In this document: one piece after another, positions 18,289-28,267 of the stretch
Layout: each line of letters begins with the position of its first letter
How positions within the stretch are numbered: the stretch's first letter is position 1
Origin: Bordetella genomosp. 4
Lineage (GTDB): Bacteria; Pseudomonadota; Gammaproteobacteria; Burkholderiales; Burkholderiaceae_B
Assembly: GCF_002261185.1 (NCBI RefSeq)
Contig: NZ_NEVQ01000009.1
Coordinates: 62,001-126,000 of the forward strand
Reading direction: 5' to 3'
Length of the DNA: 64,000 bases
The notes under the pieces: model-generated
Database searches by the model: none
Told to the model about the DNA's origin: nothing
What the model saw: the letters and a program-made list of their open reading frames with translations, nothing else
Made by a program: the position numbers and the translations under genes

Positions 18289-19059
18289 ATGGAAACAGCT
18301 GCGCAGTGGGCCGCTGCCTATCCCTTGTTGATTCTATTGGCCGTCTCGCTGACGGCTGGTGGCGTGGTCTGCTGGTTGAGCCGACGCTATGACGCCCAGC
18401 AGCCGCTGTCCGGCGAAGGACCGTATTGGTTAGTGGCAATGGGCGCGGGGGCCGTCTTTCTCGTAATTGCAGTTGCCATGAGCCTGGGTAGTCCGTTGGT
18501 CCGGTTCGACAGCCTGCTGGCTGCGGCACTCGGGCAATCCATGTCATCGTCGTTGTTGTGGACGCTGTCCTGGTTCACCTATCTGGGAAATCGCAATCTC
18601 CTCGCCTTGATAGCTGTCGCCCTGACAGTATGGCTGTTGTGGCGGCGAGAGTACGCGCAGGCGCTGCTCTGCGCTGTGGTCACGGGCGGCGGCGGGCTGC
18701 TGAATATGGCGATGAAGCATTCATTTCAGCGCATTCGCCCGGAGCACGTGCATGGCTATGTCCACGAGGTGGGTTGGAGCTTTCCCAGCGGGCATGCCTC
18801 AGCGTCGATGGCAGTATATGGATTCGCCTGCTATCTGGCCGTGCGCATGGTGCCGTCGCGCTGGCATCGTATCTGTCTGGTGGGCGGCGCGACGCTGATC
18901 GCTGCAATCGGCGTCAGCCGCGTCCTGCTGCAGGTGCACTATCTGAGCGATGTGATCGCCGGCTTTGCCTTGAGTCTGGCTTGGCTGTCACTATGCCTGG
19001 GCATGATGAGACGCTGGTACCGACCACGTGCTGACGATGTGGGCCACAGGCTCCGATGA
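18289..19059 (+). CDS. PAP2-family membrane phosphatase
   Basis: A 256-residue polytopic protein with about six membrane segments. The three-part PAP2 active site is complete: K143 to R150-P151 (KHSFQRIRP, the KX6RP motif), P166-SGH169, and S210-R211 through H217 and D221 (SRVLLQVHYLSD). Enzymes of this class dephosphorylate phosphatidic acid, undecaprenyl pyrophosphate or related lipids at the outer face of the inner membrane. With the lipid kinase upstream it suggests opposing reactions on a common lipid (inference). Its last 69 bases overlap the convergent thioesterase gene. Confidence 0.88.
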   Translation: METAAQWAAAYPLLILLAVSLTAGGVVCWLSRRYDAQQPLSGEGPYWLVAMGAGAVFLVIAVAMSLGSPLVRFDSLLAAALGQSMSSSLLWTLSWFTYLGNRNLLALIAVALTVWLLWRREYAQALLCAVVTGGGGLLNMAMKHSFQRIRPEHVHGYVHEVGWSFPSGHASASMAVYGFACYLAVRMVPSRWHRICLVGGATLIAAIGVSRVLLQVHYLSDVIAGFALSLAWLSLCLGMMRRWYRPRADDVGHRLR

Positions 19060-19452
19060 GCGTTCTCCGTGCAGGAACACTTCGCCTGCCGTCATTCTGC
19101 CGATTTTGAGCAGGCGTGCGTCGGCAATGATGGCGCCCGCCGGGCTCTTGCGTAAAAAGTTGATGGTGAGGCTGGCAGTCACTGCGTTGGCCTGACCTGT
19201 GGCGCCGACCACGGCCGCATACAGCACCAGATCGGCCAGTCCCATCAACATGGGGCCCGCGACAATGCCGCCCAGCCGTTGATGGCTGTCCCGGGCGGGC
19301 AGGACGGCGCGCGCCGTGCCGTAGCCAATGTCGGTAATTTCTATGCCCAGCACTTCCGCAAATGGGTGCTGTTCCGCCAGCAGGCGTTGAAAATCAGCCA
19401 CGCTGATGCGTGGCGGCTGGGCGGCGGCCGTTGGGTCCGTGCAAGCGCTCAT
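18991..19452 (-). CDS. PaaI-family thioesterase (hotdog fold)
   Basis: A 153-residue single hotdog-domain protein. The motif QRLGGIVAGPMLMGLADLVLYAAV is the helix and preceding turn carrying the catalytic Asp-type region of PaaI-like acyl-CoA thioesterases, and VTASLTINFLRKSPAGAIIADARLLKIGR matches the following strands. It likely hydrolyses an acyl- or aryl-CoA in the cytoplasm; the substrate is not predictable. The 3' end overlaps the PAP2 gene by 69 bases in antisense orientation, and both frames look genuine because family motifs continue close to each end. Confidence 0.84.
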   Translation of the reverse strand: MSACTDPTAAAQPPRISVADFQRLLAEQHPFAEVLGIEITDIGYGTARAVLPARDSHQRLGGIVAGPMLMGLADLVLYAAVVGATGQANAVTASLTINFLRKSPAGAIIADARLLKIGRMTAGEVFLHGERSSEPVAHIVSTWSVPASHHAQA

Positions 19453-19809
19453 GGTGTTTCCTGCGAGTTGTTTCCAGTCTGTGCAGACCTGTATCCACTA
19501 TTGTTTCGCGTTACCAAAGAAGGAGCGTAGCAGACCGGCGGACAAATCATCAGCTTGACGTCAGGTCGCGCCAATGCTGGTTCTCACAGGAATTTAGGGT
19601 AAACACTTAGATGAATTGAGCCGAGTTCAGGGAGTGTTGCAGTATCCCAACATCTCGGGCATTGATCTCCCTCTTTTATGGGGAGAACCGTAGCCAGTAC
19701 GAGGGTTTTTTGATGCAATAGCGTCAACTTCCCTTCGCGGAGTTAGGGGGGCGCAGGTTCTTCGCAAAACCAGGCGCCCTTGTCACTCAAATCAACGGAG
19801 ATTTCTTAA
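19453..19809 (+). other. Porin upstream region with possible leader hairpin
   Basis: These 357 gene-free bases separate the divergent thioesterase and porin genes. GGGCGC (19749-19754) can pair with GCGCCC (19774-19779) across a loop of 19 bases in what would be the porin mRNA leader. The porin Shine-Dalgarno CGGAG is at about 19796-19800, nine bases from the ATG. No confident -35/-10 pair or OmpR-like site was located. Confidence 0.4.
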
Positions 19810-20913
19810 ATGAAAAAGACTCTGCTCGCTGCCGCCCTGCTCGCTGGCTTTGCCGGCGTGGCCCAGGCAGAAACCTCGGTGACGCTGTACGGCATCATCG
19901 ATACCGGTATCGGCTACAACAAGGTGAAGGGCGACGGCTGGGACAGCGGTAGCCGTGTCGGCATGATCAATGGCGTGCAGAACGGTTCGCGTTGGGGCCT
20001 GCGTGGCACCGAAGATCTGGGTGATGGCCTGCAAGCCGTCTTCCAACTGGAAAGCGGTTTCAACTCCTCCAACGGTAACTCCGCTCAAGGCGGCCGTCTG
20101 TTCGGTCGTCAAGCCACCATCGGTCTGCAAAGCGACAGCTGGGGCCGTCTGGACCTGGGCCGTCAAACCAACATCTCGTCCAAGTACTTCGGTTCGATCG
20201 ACCCGTTCGGCGCTGGTTTCAACCAAGCCAACATCGGTGTCGGCCTGAGCGCTGCCAACACGGTTCGCTACGACAACCTGGTTCTGTACCAAACCCCGTC
20301 GTTCAGCGGCTTCCAATTGGGCGTCGGCTACTCGTTCAACGCTGACGACAACAGCGACAGCTCGTTCCGGACCAACGACAACACCCGTGCTATCACGGCT
20401 GGTCTGCGTTACCAAAATGGTCCTTTGAATGTTGCGTTCTCGTTTGACCAACTGAGCGCTCCGCACGACGAGGACGAAGACGCCAAGCCTCGCATGTACG
20501 CCATCGGCGGTTCGTACGACTTCGAAGTCGTGAAACTGGCGTTGGCCTACGGCCGTACCACCGACGGCTGGTTCGCTGGTCAAGGCATCAACGGCACGTC
20601 GTTCCTGCCGGGCCAAAACGGTCTGGGCAGCAACATGTTTGCTGATGGCTTCAAGTCGAACACCTACATGGTCGGTTTGACCGCCCCCATCGGTGGTGCT
20701 TCGAAGCTGTTCGGTTCGTGGCAAATGGTTGACCCCAGCAACGACAAGCTGACTGGCGGCGACGAAACCATGAACGTCTTCTCGCTGGGTTACACCTACG
20801 ACCTGTCCAAGCGTACCAACCTGTACGCCTACGGTTCGTACATCAAGAACTACGCGTTCTTGGATGACGTGAAGAGCACCGCTGTCGGTGTTGGTATCCG
20901 TCACCGCTTCTAA
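19810..20913 (+). CDS. General outer-membrane porin (Gram-negative porin family)
   Basis: The product is a 367-residue trimeric beta-barrel porin of the betaproteobacterial type. Residues 1-20 form a signal peptide (AALLAGFAGVAQA), then the mature start ETSVTLYGIIDTGIGY. Conserved barrel pieces include SRWGLRGTEDLGDGLQAVFQLESGF near the N terminus, the RQATIGL strand, PSFSGFQLGVGYSF, and the closing strand VGVGIRHRF with terminal Phe, the signal for outer-membrane insertion. Codon use is strongly biased toward C- and T-ended optimal codons, as expected for a very abundant protein, which also leaves a long open frame on the other strand. A strong terminator follows. Confidence 0.93.
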   Translation: MKKTLLAAALLAGFAGVAQAETSVTLYGIIDTGIGYNKVKGDGWDSGSRVGMINGVQNGSRWGLRGTEDLGDGLQAVFQLESGFNSSNGNSAQGGRLFGRQATIGLQSDSWGRLDLGRQTNISSKYFGSIDPFGAGFNQANIGVGLSAANTVRYDNLVLYQTPSFSGFQLGVGYSFNADDNSDSSFRTNDNTRAITAGLRYQNGPLNVAFSFDQLSAPHDEDEDAKPRMYAIGGSYDFEVVKLALAYGRTTDGWFAGQGINGTSFLPGQNGLGSNMFADGFKSNTYMVGLTAPIGGASKLFGSWQMVDPSNDKLTGGDETMNVFSLGYTYDLSKRTNLYAYGSYIKNYAFLDDVKSTAVGVGIRHRF

Positions 20914-20980
20914 TCGACTGCGAGGCGCAAGCCTCGTTTCGATGGATTGCGTATAAACAGGCCTTTGGTCTGTTTATGAA

Positions 20981-21006
20981 AAGCCGCCTCTCGGGGCGGC
21001 TTTTTT
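20981..21006 (+). terminator. Rho-independent terminator of the porin gene
   Basis: AAGCCGCC (20981-20988) pairs with GGCGGCTT (20995-21002) across a 6-base loop, followed by a TTTTTT run. A second, weaker hairpin (ATAAACAG with CTGTTTAT, 20952-20977) lies just upstream. Confidence 0.88.
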
Positions 21007-21155
21007 CATGGTGTTTTCTTGCTGTTGCGGTGCCTTAAAATAAAACAATGATCACTCGGCGAGGGTGGCGCACCGCAGACGTGACGCGACAGCATTATTG
21101 TTCGCGCTTGGCTTGTTTTTGGGCGGCCGGGTTCAGCGCATCGTCACTTTGCAAA

Positions 21156-21164
21156 TGCTACAAT
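21156..21164 (+). promoter_or_regulatory. Possible extended -10 promoter element for the nuo operon
   Basis: TGCTACAAT fits an extended -10 box (TGnTACAAT) 32 bases before the nuoA ATG. No good -35 box lies 16-18 bases upstream, which an extended -10 can tolerate. It is the only -10-like element noticed between the porin terminator and nuoA. Confidence 0.4.
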
Positions 21165-21195
21165 CTGAAGGTTTGCGCATTTGACGGACGCCAAA

Positions 21196-21555
21196 ATGAA
21201 CTTGCAACAGTATTTTCCCGTCCTGCTGTTTATCGCAGTGGCTACCCTGATCGGGTTTGCGCTGTTGACGGCGGGTTCGCTCTTGGGGCCTCGCCGCCCC
21301 TATGCTGAAAAGCTTTCAGCCTATGAGTGCGGTTTTGAGGCCTTCGAAGACGCTCGTATGAAGTTCGATGTGCGCTACTACCTGGTAGCCATCCTCTTCA
21401 TTCTGTTCGATCTCGAAATCGCCTTTTTGTTCCCGTGGGCGATTGCTCATGGCACGGTTGGTCTCGTCGGTTTCTGGACTGTCATGGTCTTTCTGGCGAT
21501 TCTGACGGTCGGCTTCATCTACGAATGGAAAAAGGGCGCGCTGGATTGGGAATGA
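21196..21555 (+). CDS. nuoA: NADH-quinone oxidoreductase subunit A
   Basis: The ATG at 21196 gives 119 residues beginning [12 protein letters not shown]; a TTG 15 bases upstream is in frame but adds nothing family-like. Three membrane helices are visible, and the loop [40 protein letters not shown] is the hallmark of NuoA, including the conserved Cys and the acidic residues near the quinone chamber. NuoA helps join the membrane arm of complex I to the peripheral arm. It is the first gene of the 14-gene operon; nuoB follows after 34 bases. Confidence 0.96.
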   Translation: MNLQQYFPVLLFIAVATLIGFALLTAGSLLGPRRPYAEKLSAYECGFEAFEDARMKFDVRYYLVAILFILFDLEIAFLFPWAIAHGTVGLVGFWTVMVFLAILTVGFIYEWKKGALDWE

Positions 21556-21589
21556 CCCAAGGCTCTCCTGCACGCTATCAGAGACAACT

Positions 21590-22066
21590 ATGGCTATAGA
21601 CGGCATCCTTAAGCAAGGCTTTATCACCACCAGTGCCGACAAGTTCCTCAACTGGGCAAAAACCGGCTCCATGTGGCCCATGACCTTTGGTCTGGCCTGT
21701 TGTGCGGTGGAAATGATGCACGCCGGTGCGGCGCGCTACGACCTGGATCAATTCGGCATCATTTTCCGCCCCAGTCCCCGCCAGTCCGATCTGATGATCG
21801 TGGCCGGCACGCTGTGCAACAAGATGGCGCCCGCGCTGCGCAAGGTCTACGACCAGATGCCCGAGCCGCGCTGGGTGGTTTCCATGGGGTCGTGTGCGAA
21901 CGGTGGTGGTTACTACCACTATTCGTACTCGGTGGTGCGTGGTTGTGATCGTATTGTGCCGGTCGATGTTTACGTGCCGGGCTGTCCGCCTACGGCCGAA
22001 GCATTGGTCTATGGTCTGCTGCAAATGCAGAACAAGATCCGACTGACCAACACTATTGCCCGCTGA
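21590..22066 (+). CDS. nuoB: NADH-quinone oxidoreductase subunit B (N2 cluster)
   Basis: This 158-residue peripheral-arm subunit of complex I carries the terminal [4Fe-4S] cluster N2, which passes electrons to quinone. Ligands C37, C38 (LACCAVEMM), C102 (MGSCANGGG) and C132 (VPGCPP) are all present. Length and motifs are standard. nuoC begins 65 bases later, the longest gap within the first half of the operon. Confidence 0.97.
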   Translation: MAIDGILKQGFITTSADKFLNWAKTGSMWPMTFGLACCAVEMMHAGAARYDLDQFGIIFRPSPRQSDLMIVAGTLCNKMAPALRKVYDQMPEPRWVVSMGSCANGGGYYHYSYSVVRGCDRIVPVDVYVPGCPPTAEALVYGLLQMQNKIRLTNTIAR

Positions 22067-22131
22067 CTGCATTCCGCCGCGCGATGTAGTGCGCGGGCGG
22101 TGCCGTCAGCATATCGGTTTACCTAAGCGAC

Positions 22132-22764
22132 ATGACGATGACCAGGCTCGAAACCCTGAAACATAACCTGCAGGCTGCGTTGGGGGCGGATATCGCCCTG
22201 ACCGAGGCATATGGCGAGCTCACGCTCGAGGTGCCGGCCGATCAATGGATCACGGTCTGCAACAAGCTGCGTACGGATGCCAGCCTGCGCTTCGAAACCT
22301 GTATCGATCTGTGCGGCGTTGATTACCTGACCTGGGGTAACGGCAGCCGTCAACTCGAATCGGAAAATGCGGCCGGCGGCGCGCCGAGCCTGCGCTATGC
22401 AGTGGTGGTGCACTTGCTGTCCATCACGCACAACTGGCGCCTGCGGGTGCGTACGTATGCCCCCGATGACGAGTTCCCCATTGTGGCTTCGTTGATCCCT
22501 TGCTGGCCGGGCGTGAACTGGTTCGAACGAGAGGCCTTCGACTTGTATGGCATCGTTTTCGAAGGCCATCCCGATCTGCGCCGCATCCTGACCGACTACG
22601 GTTTCATCGGTCACCCTTTCCGCAAAGACTTCCCCCTGTCGGGCAACGTCGAAATGCGCTACGACCCGGAACAGCGCCGCGTGGTGTACCAGCCGGTCAC
22701 CATCGATCCTCGTGAAATCACCCCGCGTGTCGTACGCGAAGACTCCTACGGCATGGGGCGTTAA
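22132..22764 (+). CDS. nuoC: NADH-quinone oxidoreductase subunit C
   Basis: A 210-residue protein corresponding to the 30-kDa subunit of complex I, here separate from NuoD rather than fused as in E. coli. The signature ERETFD-type motif appears as [29 protein letters not shown], followed by [12 protein letters not shown]. It contacts NuoB and NuoD near the quinone site. Two methionine codons (22132 and 22138) could start it; the first is used. Three bases separate it from nuoD. Confidence 0.96.
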   Translation: MTMTRLETLKHNLQAALGADIALTEAYGELTLEVPADQWITVCNKLRTDASLRFETCIDLCGVDYLTWGNGSRQLESENAAGGAPSLRYAVVVHLLSITHNWRLRVRTYAPDDEFPIVASLIPCWPGVNWFEREAFDLYGIVFEGHPDLRRILTDYGFIGHPFRKDFPLSGNVEMRYDPEQRRVVYQPVTIDPREITPRVVREDSYGMGR

Positions 22765-22767
22765 ATC

Positions 22768-24024
22768 ATGGCAGAAATCAAGAACTACACTCTGAACTTC
22801 GGTCCTCAACACCCGGCCGCGCACGGTGTGCTGCGTCTGGTGTTGGAGCTCGATGGCGAAGTGATTCAGCGCGCCGATCCTCACATTGGCTTGCTGCATC
22901 GCGCCACGGAAAAACTCGCTGAGCACAAGACTTTCATTCAGGCGCTGCCCTATATGGATCGCCTGGACTACGTGTCCATGATGTGCAACGAGCACGCCTA
23001 TGTCATGGCCATCGAAAAGCTCCTGGGTGTCGAGCCGCCTCTGCGCGCGCAATACATCCGTGTCATGTTCGACGAGATCACGCGTCTGCTCAACCACCTG
23101 ATGTCCCTGGGCTCGCACGCTCTGGACGTGGGCGCCATGGCGGTGTTCCTGTATGCCTTCCGCGAACGCGAAGACCTGATGGACTGCTATGAGGCGGTCT
23201 CGGGGGCACGTATGCACGCGGCCTATTACCGGCCGGGCGGTGTGTATCGCGATTTGCCGGACACCATGCCGCAATACGGCGAGAGCAGCAAATATCGCGG
23301 TGAAAAAGACCTGCGCATCATGAACGATGCGCGCTCGGGTTCGCTGCTGGATTTCATCGAGGACTTCACCAACCGGTTCCCGGCGTGCGTCGATGAATAC
23401 GAAACGCTGTTGACCGACAACCGTATCTGGAAACAGCGTCTGGTCGGTATTGGCGTGGTCGATCCCGACCGCGCCAAGGCTCTGGGCTTTACCGGTCCGA
23501 TGTTGCGCGGTTCGGGCGTGGCCTGGGACTTGCGCAAGATGCAGCCGTACGAGGTTTACGATCTGCTCGAGTTCGACATCCCGGTGGGGGTGAACGGCGA
23601 TTGCTATGACCGTTATCTGGTGCGCGTGGCGGAAATGCGCGAAAGCAACCGCATCATTCGCCAGTGCGTGGAGTGGCTGCGTAACAATCCTGGTCCGGTC
23701 ATGATCGAGAACCACAAGGTCGCTCCGCCCAGCCGTACCAACATGAAAACCAACATGGAAGAGCTGATTCACCACTTCAAGCTCTTCACCGAAGGTTTTC
23801 ACGTTCCTCCTGGCGAAGCTTTCGCCTCGGTGGAGCACCCCAAAGGCGAATTCGGCATTTATCTCGTGTCCGACGGCGCCAACAAGCCTTACCGCCTGAA
23901 GATTCGGGCGCCAGGATTTGCCCATTTGCAATCGCTCGATGAGATGGCCCGCGGTCACATGATCGCCGACGCCGTCACCATCATCGGCACGCAGGATATC
24001 GTTTTCGGCGAAATCGACCGCTGA
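22768..24024 (+). CDS. nuoD: NADH-quinone oxidoreductase subunit D (49-kDa type)
   Basis: A 418-residue subunit forming, with NuoB, the quinone-reduction pocket of complex I. The N-terminal motif [22 protein letters not shown] and the [15 protein letters not shown] stretch are family hallmarks, and the His and Tyr residues used for quinone binding are in the expected segments. The C terminus [41 protein letters not shown] is also characteristic. The long antisense frame opposite it is a codon-bias shadow. Confidence 0.97.
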   Translation: MAEIKNYTLNFGPQHPAAHGVLRLVLELDGEVIQRADPHIGLLHRATEKLAEHKTFIQALPYMDRLDYVSMMCNEHAYVMAIEKLLGVEPPLRAQYIRVMFDEITRLLNHLMSLGSHALDVGAMAVFLYAFREREDLMDCYEAVSGARMHAAYYRPGGVYRDLPDTMPQYGESSKYRGEKDLRIMNDARSGSLLDFIEDFTNRFPACVDEYETLLTDNRIWKQRLVGIGVVDPDRAKALGFTGPMLRGSGVAWDLRKMQPYEVYDLLEFDIPVGVNGDCYDRYLVRVAEMRESNRIIRQCVEWLRNNPGPVMIENHKVAPPSRTNMKTNMEELIHHFKLFTEGFHVPPGEAFASVEHPKGEFGIYLVSDGANKPYRLKIRAPGFAHLQSLDEMARGHMIADAVTIIGTQDIVFGEIDR

Positions 24025-24064
24025 TCCCTCAGCCCGACCGCCCCGCATAACCCGGATTCAAACT

Positions 24065-24559
24065 ATGCTGCTTTCCGCACAGGCCTATCAGAAAATCGAT
24101 CGGGAACTTGCCAAGTTCCCGGGCGACCAGCGCCAGTCGGCCATCATGGCTTCGCTTGCCATCGCGCAAGAAGAAAAAGGCTGGCTCCCTCCCGAGGTGC
24201 TCGAAGATGTGGCCAATTACATTGGCGTGCCTCCTATCGCAGTGCAGGAAGTCGCCACGTTCTACAACATGTTCGACACCCGGCCCGTAGGCAAGCACAA
24301 GATCTCCGTGTGCACGAACTTGCCCTGTGCCTTGCGCGATGGCGAAAAGGCGGGCGATTTCCTCAAGCGCAAGCTGGGTATCGAGTTCCGTGAAACTACC
24401 CCCGACGGCCTGTTCACGCTGGTCGAAGGCGAGTGCATGGGAGCTTGCGGTGATTCGCCCGTGCTGCTGGTCAACAACAAACATATGTGTGTGCGTATGA
24501 CCGAAGAAAAACTCGACGCGCTGGTCCAAGGCCTGAAAGCGCAAGGAGAATCGGCATGA
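24065..24559 (+). CDS. nuoE: NADH-quinone oxidoreductase subunit E (N1a cluster)
   Basis: A 164-residue 24-kDa-type subunit with a thioredoxin-like domain holding [2Fe-2S] cluster N1a. The ligands C83 and C88 ([11 protein letters not shown]) and C124 and C128 ([11 protein letters not shown]) are present. It sits in the NADH-oxidising module with NuoF and NuoG. Its stop overlaps the nuoF start in an ATGA, indicating translational coupling. Confidence 0.96.
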   Translation: MLLSAQAYQKIDRELAKFPGDQRQSAIMASLAIAQEEKGWLPPEVLEDVANYIGVPPIAVQEVATFYNMFDTRPVGKHKISVCTNLPCALRDGEKAGDFLKRKLGIEFRETTPDGLFTLVEGECMGACGDSPVLLVNNKHMCVRMTEEKLDALVQGLKAQGESA

Positions 24560-25923
24560 ACGCGCCCGATCTGTACACAAAGCTGGCTCAGGGGCTGGAT
24601 CCCAACCCGCTGAACGATCTGTCGAATTCCATGTGCCTGCACGGCCGTCACATTTCGCCGCAAATCATGGCGGATGTCGATGGCAGCAACTGGCGCCTGC
24701 AGGACTACGTCAAACGCGGCGGCTACGAGGCGCTGCGCAAGATCCTGACCACGGGCATGAAACCCGAGGACGTGATCGCCGAGGTCAAGGCCTCGGGTCT
24801 GCGTGGCCGTGGCGGCGCAGGTTTCCCGACGGGTCTGAAATGGAGCTTCATGCCGCGCGCATTCCCAGGCCAAAAATACCTGGTGTGCAATTCCGACGAA
24901 GGCGAACCCGGCACGTTCAAGGATCGCGACATCCTGCGCTTTAACCCGCATATCGTGATCGAAGGCATGGCGATTGCCGCCTATGCCATGGGTATCAGCG
25001 TGGGCTACAACTATATCCATGGCGAGATCTTCGAGGTGTATCAGCGCTTCGAAGAGGCTCTGGAAGAAGCCCGCGCCGGCGGTTTCCTCGGCGACAAGAT
25101 TTTCGGCTCCGATTTCAGCTTCCAGCTGCATGCCTTCCATGGCTATGGTGCCTACATCTGCGGCGAAGAAACCGCGTTGCTCGAGTCCCTCGAAGGCAAA
25201 AAGGGCCAGCCGCGTTTCAAGCCGCCGTTCCCGGCCAGCTTTGGTCTGTACGGTAAGCCCACCACCATCAACAACACCGAGACTTTCGCGGCGGTGCCCT
25301 GGATCATCCGCAATGGCGGCCAGGCCTATCTCGAAGTCGGCAAGCCCAATAACGGTGGTACCAAACTGTTCTCGATCTCGGGCGACGTCGAGCGTCCGGG
25401 CAACTACGAGATCCCGATGGGCACGCCGTTCCCCAAGCTGCTGGAATTGGCTGGCGGCATGCGTGGCGGCAAAAAACTCAAGGCCGTGATTCCCGGTGGT
25501 TCGAGCGCGCCCGTGCTGCCTGCCGACATCATGATGGACACCACGATGGACTACGACTCGATCTCCAAGGCCGGGTCCATGCTGGGTTCGGGTGCGGTGA
25601 TCGTCATGGACGAAACCCGCTGCATGGTGAAATCGCTGCTGCGGCTGTCGTATTTCTACTATGAAGAAAGCTGCGGTCAATGCACCCCCTGCCGCGAAGG
25701 CACGGGCTGGCTCTACCGCATGGTGCATCGCATCGAGCACGGCCAAGGTCGCAAGGAAGATCTCGATCTGCTCGATAACGTGGCCGGCAACATCATGGGT
25801 CGCACCATCTGCGCACTGGGTGACGCTGCCGCTATGCCGGTACGCGGCTTTCTCAAGCACTATCGCGACGAATTCGCGCACCACATCGAGCACAAGTCGT
25901 GTGTGGTTCCGCACTATCTGTAG
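24556..25923 (+). CDS. nuoF: NADH-quinone oxidoreductase subunit F (NADH/FMN-binding)
   Basis: From the ATG overlapping the nuoE stop the protein is 455 residues; the reading frame extends 69 bases upstream inside nuoE without family similarity. NuoF oxidises NADH using FMN. The glycine-rich flavin/NADH motif [13 protein letters not shown] is at 84-96, a second nucleotide stretch is [16 protein letters not shown], and the N3 [4Fe-4S] ligands are in [12 protein letters not shown] near the C terminus. A terminal Cys-containing tail (KSCVVPHYL) is close to the end. nuoG follows after 15 bases. Confidence 0.96.
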   Translation: MNAPDLYTKLAQGLDPNPLNDLSNSMCLHGRHISPQIMADVDGSNWRLQDYVKRGGYEALRKILTTGMKPEDVIAEVKASGLRGRGGAGFPTGLKWSFMPRAFPGQKYLVCNSDEGEPGTFKDRDILRFNPHIVIEGMAIAAYAMGISVGYNYIHGEIFEVYQRFEEALEEARAGGFLGDKIFGSDFSFQLHAFHGYGAYICGEETALLESLEGKKGQPRFKPPFPASFGLYGKPTTINNTETFAAVPWIIRNGGQAYLEVGKPNNGGTKLFSISGDVERPGNYEIPMGTPFPKLLELAGGMRGGKKLKAVIPGGSSAPVLPADIMMDTTMDYDSISKAGSMLGSGAVIVMDETRCMVKSLLRLSYFYYEESCGQCTPCREGTGWLYRMVHRIEHGQGRKEDLDLLDNVAGNIMGRTICALGDAAAMPVRGFLKHYRDEFAHHIEHKSCVVPHYL

Positions 25924-25938
25924 GTCTCAGGAACAGCA

Positions 25939-28266
25939 ATGGTTGAATTAACCGTCGACGGCAATCAGGTCGAAGTCCCCGAGGGCAGCATGGTGATGCA
26001 TGCGGCCCAGAAGATCGGCTTGTATGTGCCCCATTTCTGCTACCACAAGAAACTGTCCATCGCGGCCAACTGCCGCATGTGCCTGGTTGAAGTGGAAAAA
26101 GCGCCCAAGGCGCTGCCCGCCTGCGCTACGCCGGCCACGAACGGCATGGTGGTGCACACCTGCTCAGAAAAAGCCAAGGCCGCGCAGAAATCGGTCATGG
26201 AATTTCTGCTGATCAATCACCCGCTCGATTGCCCGATCTGCGATCAGGGCGGCGAGTGCCAGTTGCAGGATCTGGCCGTGGGCTACGGCGGTTCTTCCTC
26301 GCGTTACCGCGAAGAAAAGCGCGTAGTCTTTCACAAGGATCTCGGCCCGCTGGTGTCGGCCGAGGAAATGTCGCGTTGTATCCACTGCACCCGTTGCGTG
26401 CGCTTTGGCCAGGAAATCGCCGGCGTGATGGAACTGGGCATGCTGGGCCGTGGCGAGCATTCCGAGATCACGACGTTTGTGGGCCGCTCGGTCGAGTCGG
26501 AACTCTCCGGCAACATGATCGACCTCTGTCCCGTCGGTGCGTTGACCTCGAAGCCGTTCCGCTACACCGCCCGCACCTGGGAATTGGCGCGCCGCCGTAC
26601 GGTCAGCCCGCACGACAGCCTGGGCGCCAATCTGGTGGTGCAGGTCAAGGGCGAGCGCGCCATGCGCGTCGTGCCTTTCGAGGACGAGGCCATCAACGAA
26701 TGCTGGATCAGCGACCGTGATCGCTTTTCCTACGAGGGTCTGAACAGCGGCGATCGTCTGACTGCTCCCATGATCAAGGGCGCGGACGGCAAGTGGCAGG
26801 AGGCCTCCTGGGCCGATGCGCTGCAAGCTGTCGCCCAAGGCCTGTCGCGCGTACGTGATAGCCACGGTGCGGGCCAGATCGGCGCCTTGGCTGCCGAGTA
26901 CGCCACGACCGAAGAATTCGCCTTGCTGGGCCGCCTCGTGCGCGCCCTGGGTTCGGAAAACATCGATTTCCGCCTGCGTCAGACCGACGCGAGCTTCGAC
27001 GCTGCCTTGTCGGGCGCGCCGTGGCTAGGCATGCCGATTGCCGATCTGGATTCGCTGGATCGTGTGCTGGTGGTCGGTTCGTTCCTGCGCAAAGATCATC
27101 CGCTGATGGCGCAGCGCCTGCGTCAGGCTGCCAAACGCGGCACGCAAGTATTGCTGGTCGACAGCGCTGCAGACGATCCGCTGCTGCCGGTGGCCGGCCG
27201 CATCACGGTTGCGCCGTCCGGTCTGCCGTTGGCGCTGGCCCAGGTCGCAGTGGCGCTGGCTCAAGCTAAAGGGCAATCCGTGCCTGCCGAGTTCGCCTCG
27301 GTGACGCCGGACGAGAACGCCAAGCTTATCGCTGCGAGCCTGGCCTCGGGCAGCAATGTCGCTGTATTGATGGGCAATATGGCCGTCGCATCGCCGCAGG
27401 CCTCGCTGTTGGCCGCCAACGCGCGCAGCATCGCCGATATCGCCGGCGCGCGTTTTGGTTTCCTGACTGCCGGCGGCAATACGGTGGGTGGCTATCTGGC
27501 CGGCGCTGTACCGGGGCAGGGCGGCAAGACTGCCGCTGCCATGCTGGCCGAGCCGCTCAAGGCCTACATCGTGCTGCATGCAGAGCCCTCTCTGGATGCC
27601 GACAACGGTCCGCAGGCCGTGGCTGCATTGCGTGCCGCCGAGTTCGCTGTTGCGCTCACGCCGTACGCGTCGTCCGCCGAGGATTGGGCCGACGTCATGC
27701 TGCCCGTGTCGCCGTTTACCGAAACCTCGGGCACCTTTGTCAACGCCCAGGGCCTGCCGCAGAGTTTCAAGGGCACGGTCACCCCGTTGGGTCAGACGCG
27801 TCCGGGCTGGAAAGTCCTGCGCGTGCTGGGCAATGTGCTGCAACTGCCGGGCTTTGACGACGAGACCTCCGAGTCGGTGCGAGACACGGCGCTGGCCGGT
27901 GGCATCGAGGGCCGTCTGTCCAACGAGATCAAGGCCCCGCGCGGCCTGGGCCAGGTCGCTACGTCGCTCGAGCGTGTGACTGATGTGCCGATCTATCGTA
28001 CCGACGCCATCGTGCGCCGTTCGGGGCCCCTGCAAGACGCACCCGCGTCGCAGGCGCCCACGGCGCGCATGAACGGCGCCACGCTGGCCGGGCTGGGTCT
28101 GGCCGCCGGCGTCAAGGTTCGCGTGACCGGTGCGGCCGGTTCGGTCGAGCTTGAAACCGTCCAGGATGATGCTGTGGCCGATCGCTCGGTCCGCATTGCC
28201 GCGGCCTTCGAACAAACCGCCGCCCTGGGTGGCGCATTCGGTGAAATCAGCGTGGAGCGTGCCTGA
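25939..28266 (+). CDS. nuoG: NADH-quinone oxidoreductase subunit G
   Basis: This 775-residue protein is the largest subunit of the peripheral arm. It opens with a ferredoxin-like [2Fe-2S] domain (C34, C45, C48, C62), then the [18 protein letters not shown] segment, and [13 protein letters not shown] for [4Fe-4S] clusters. The remaining two thirds is a molybdopterin-oxidoreductase-like domain that has lost catalytic function in the family and acts as a scaffold. Several Ala-rich stretches (700-775) are less conserved. nuoH begins one base after its stop. Confidence 0.95.
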   Translation: MVELTVDGNQVEVPEGSMVMHAAQKIGLYVPHFCYHKKLSIAANCRMCLVEVEKAPKALPACATPATNGMVVHTCSEKAKAAQKSVMEFLLINHPLDCPICDQGGECQLQDLAVGYGGSSSRYREEKRVVFHKDLGPLVSAEEMSRCIHCTRCVRFGQEIAGVMELGMLGRGEHSEITTFVGRSVESELSGNMIDLCPVGALTSKPFRYTARTWELARRRTVSPHDSLGANLVVQVKGERAMRVVPFEDEAINECWISDRDRFSYEGLNSGDRLTAPMIKGADGKWQEASWADALQAVAQGLSRVRDSHGAGQIGALAAEYATTEEFALLGRLVRALGSENIDFRLRQTDASFDAALSGAPWLGMPIADLDSLDRVLVVGSFLRKDHPLMAQRLRQAAKRGTQVLLVDSAADDPLLPVAGRITVAPSGLPLALAQVAVALAQAKGQSVPAEFASVTPDENAKLIAASLASGSNVAVLMGNMAVASPQASLLAANARSIADIAGARFGFLTAGGNTVGGYLAGAVPGQGGKTAAAMLAEPLKAYIVLHAEPSLDADNGPQAVAALRAAEFAVALTPYASSAEDWADVMLPVSPFTETSGTFVNAQGLPQSFKGTVTPLGQTRPGWKVLRVLGNVLQLPGFDDETSESVRDTALAGGIEGRLSNEIKAPRGLGQVATSLERVTDVPIYRTDAIVRRSGPLQDAPASQAPTARMNGATLAGLGLAAGVKVRVTGAAGSVELETVQDDAVADRSVRIAAAFEQTAALGGAFGEISVERA

Positions 28267-28267
28267 C

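Noticed and set aside
19792-20904. 370-codon open frame antisense to the porin
   Set aside because: Explained by the extreme codon bias of the porin gene; no ribosome site and no recognisable domains.
22123-24048. 641-codon open frame antisense to nuoC-nuoD
   Set aside because: Shadow of two well-supported complex I genes; low-complexity Arg/His/Val composition.
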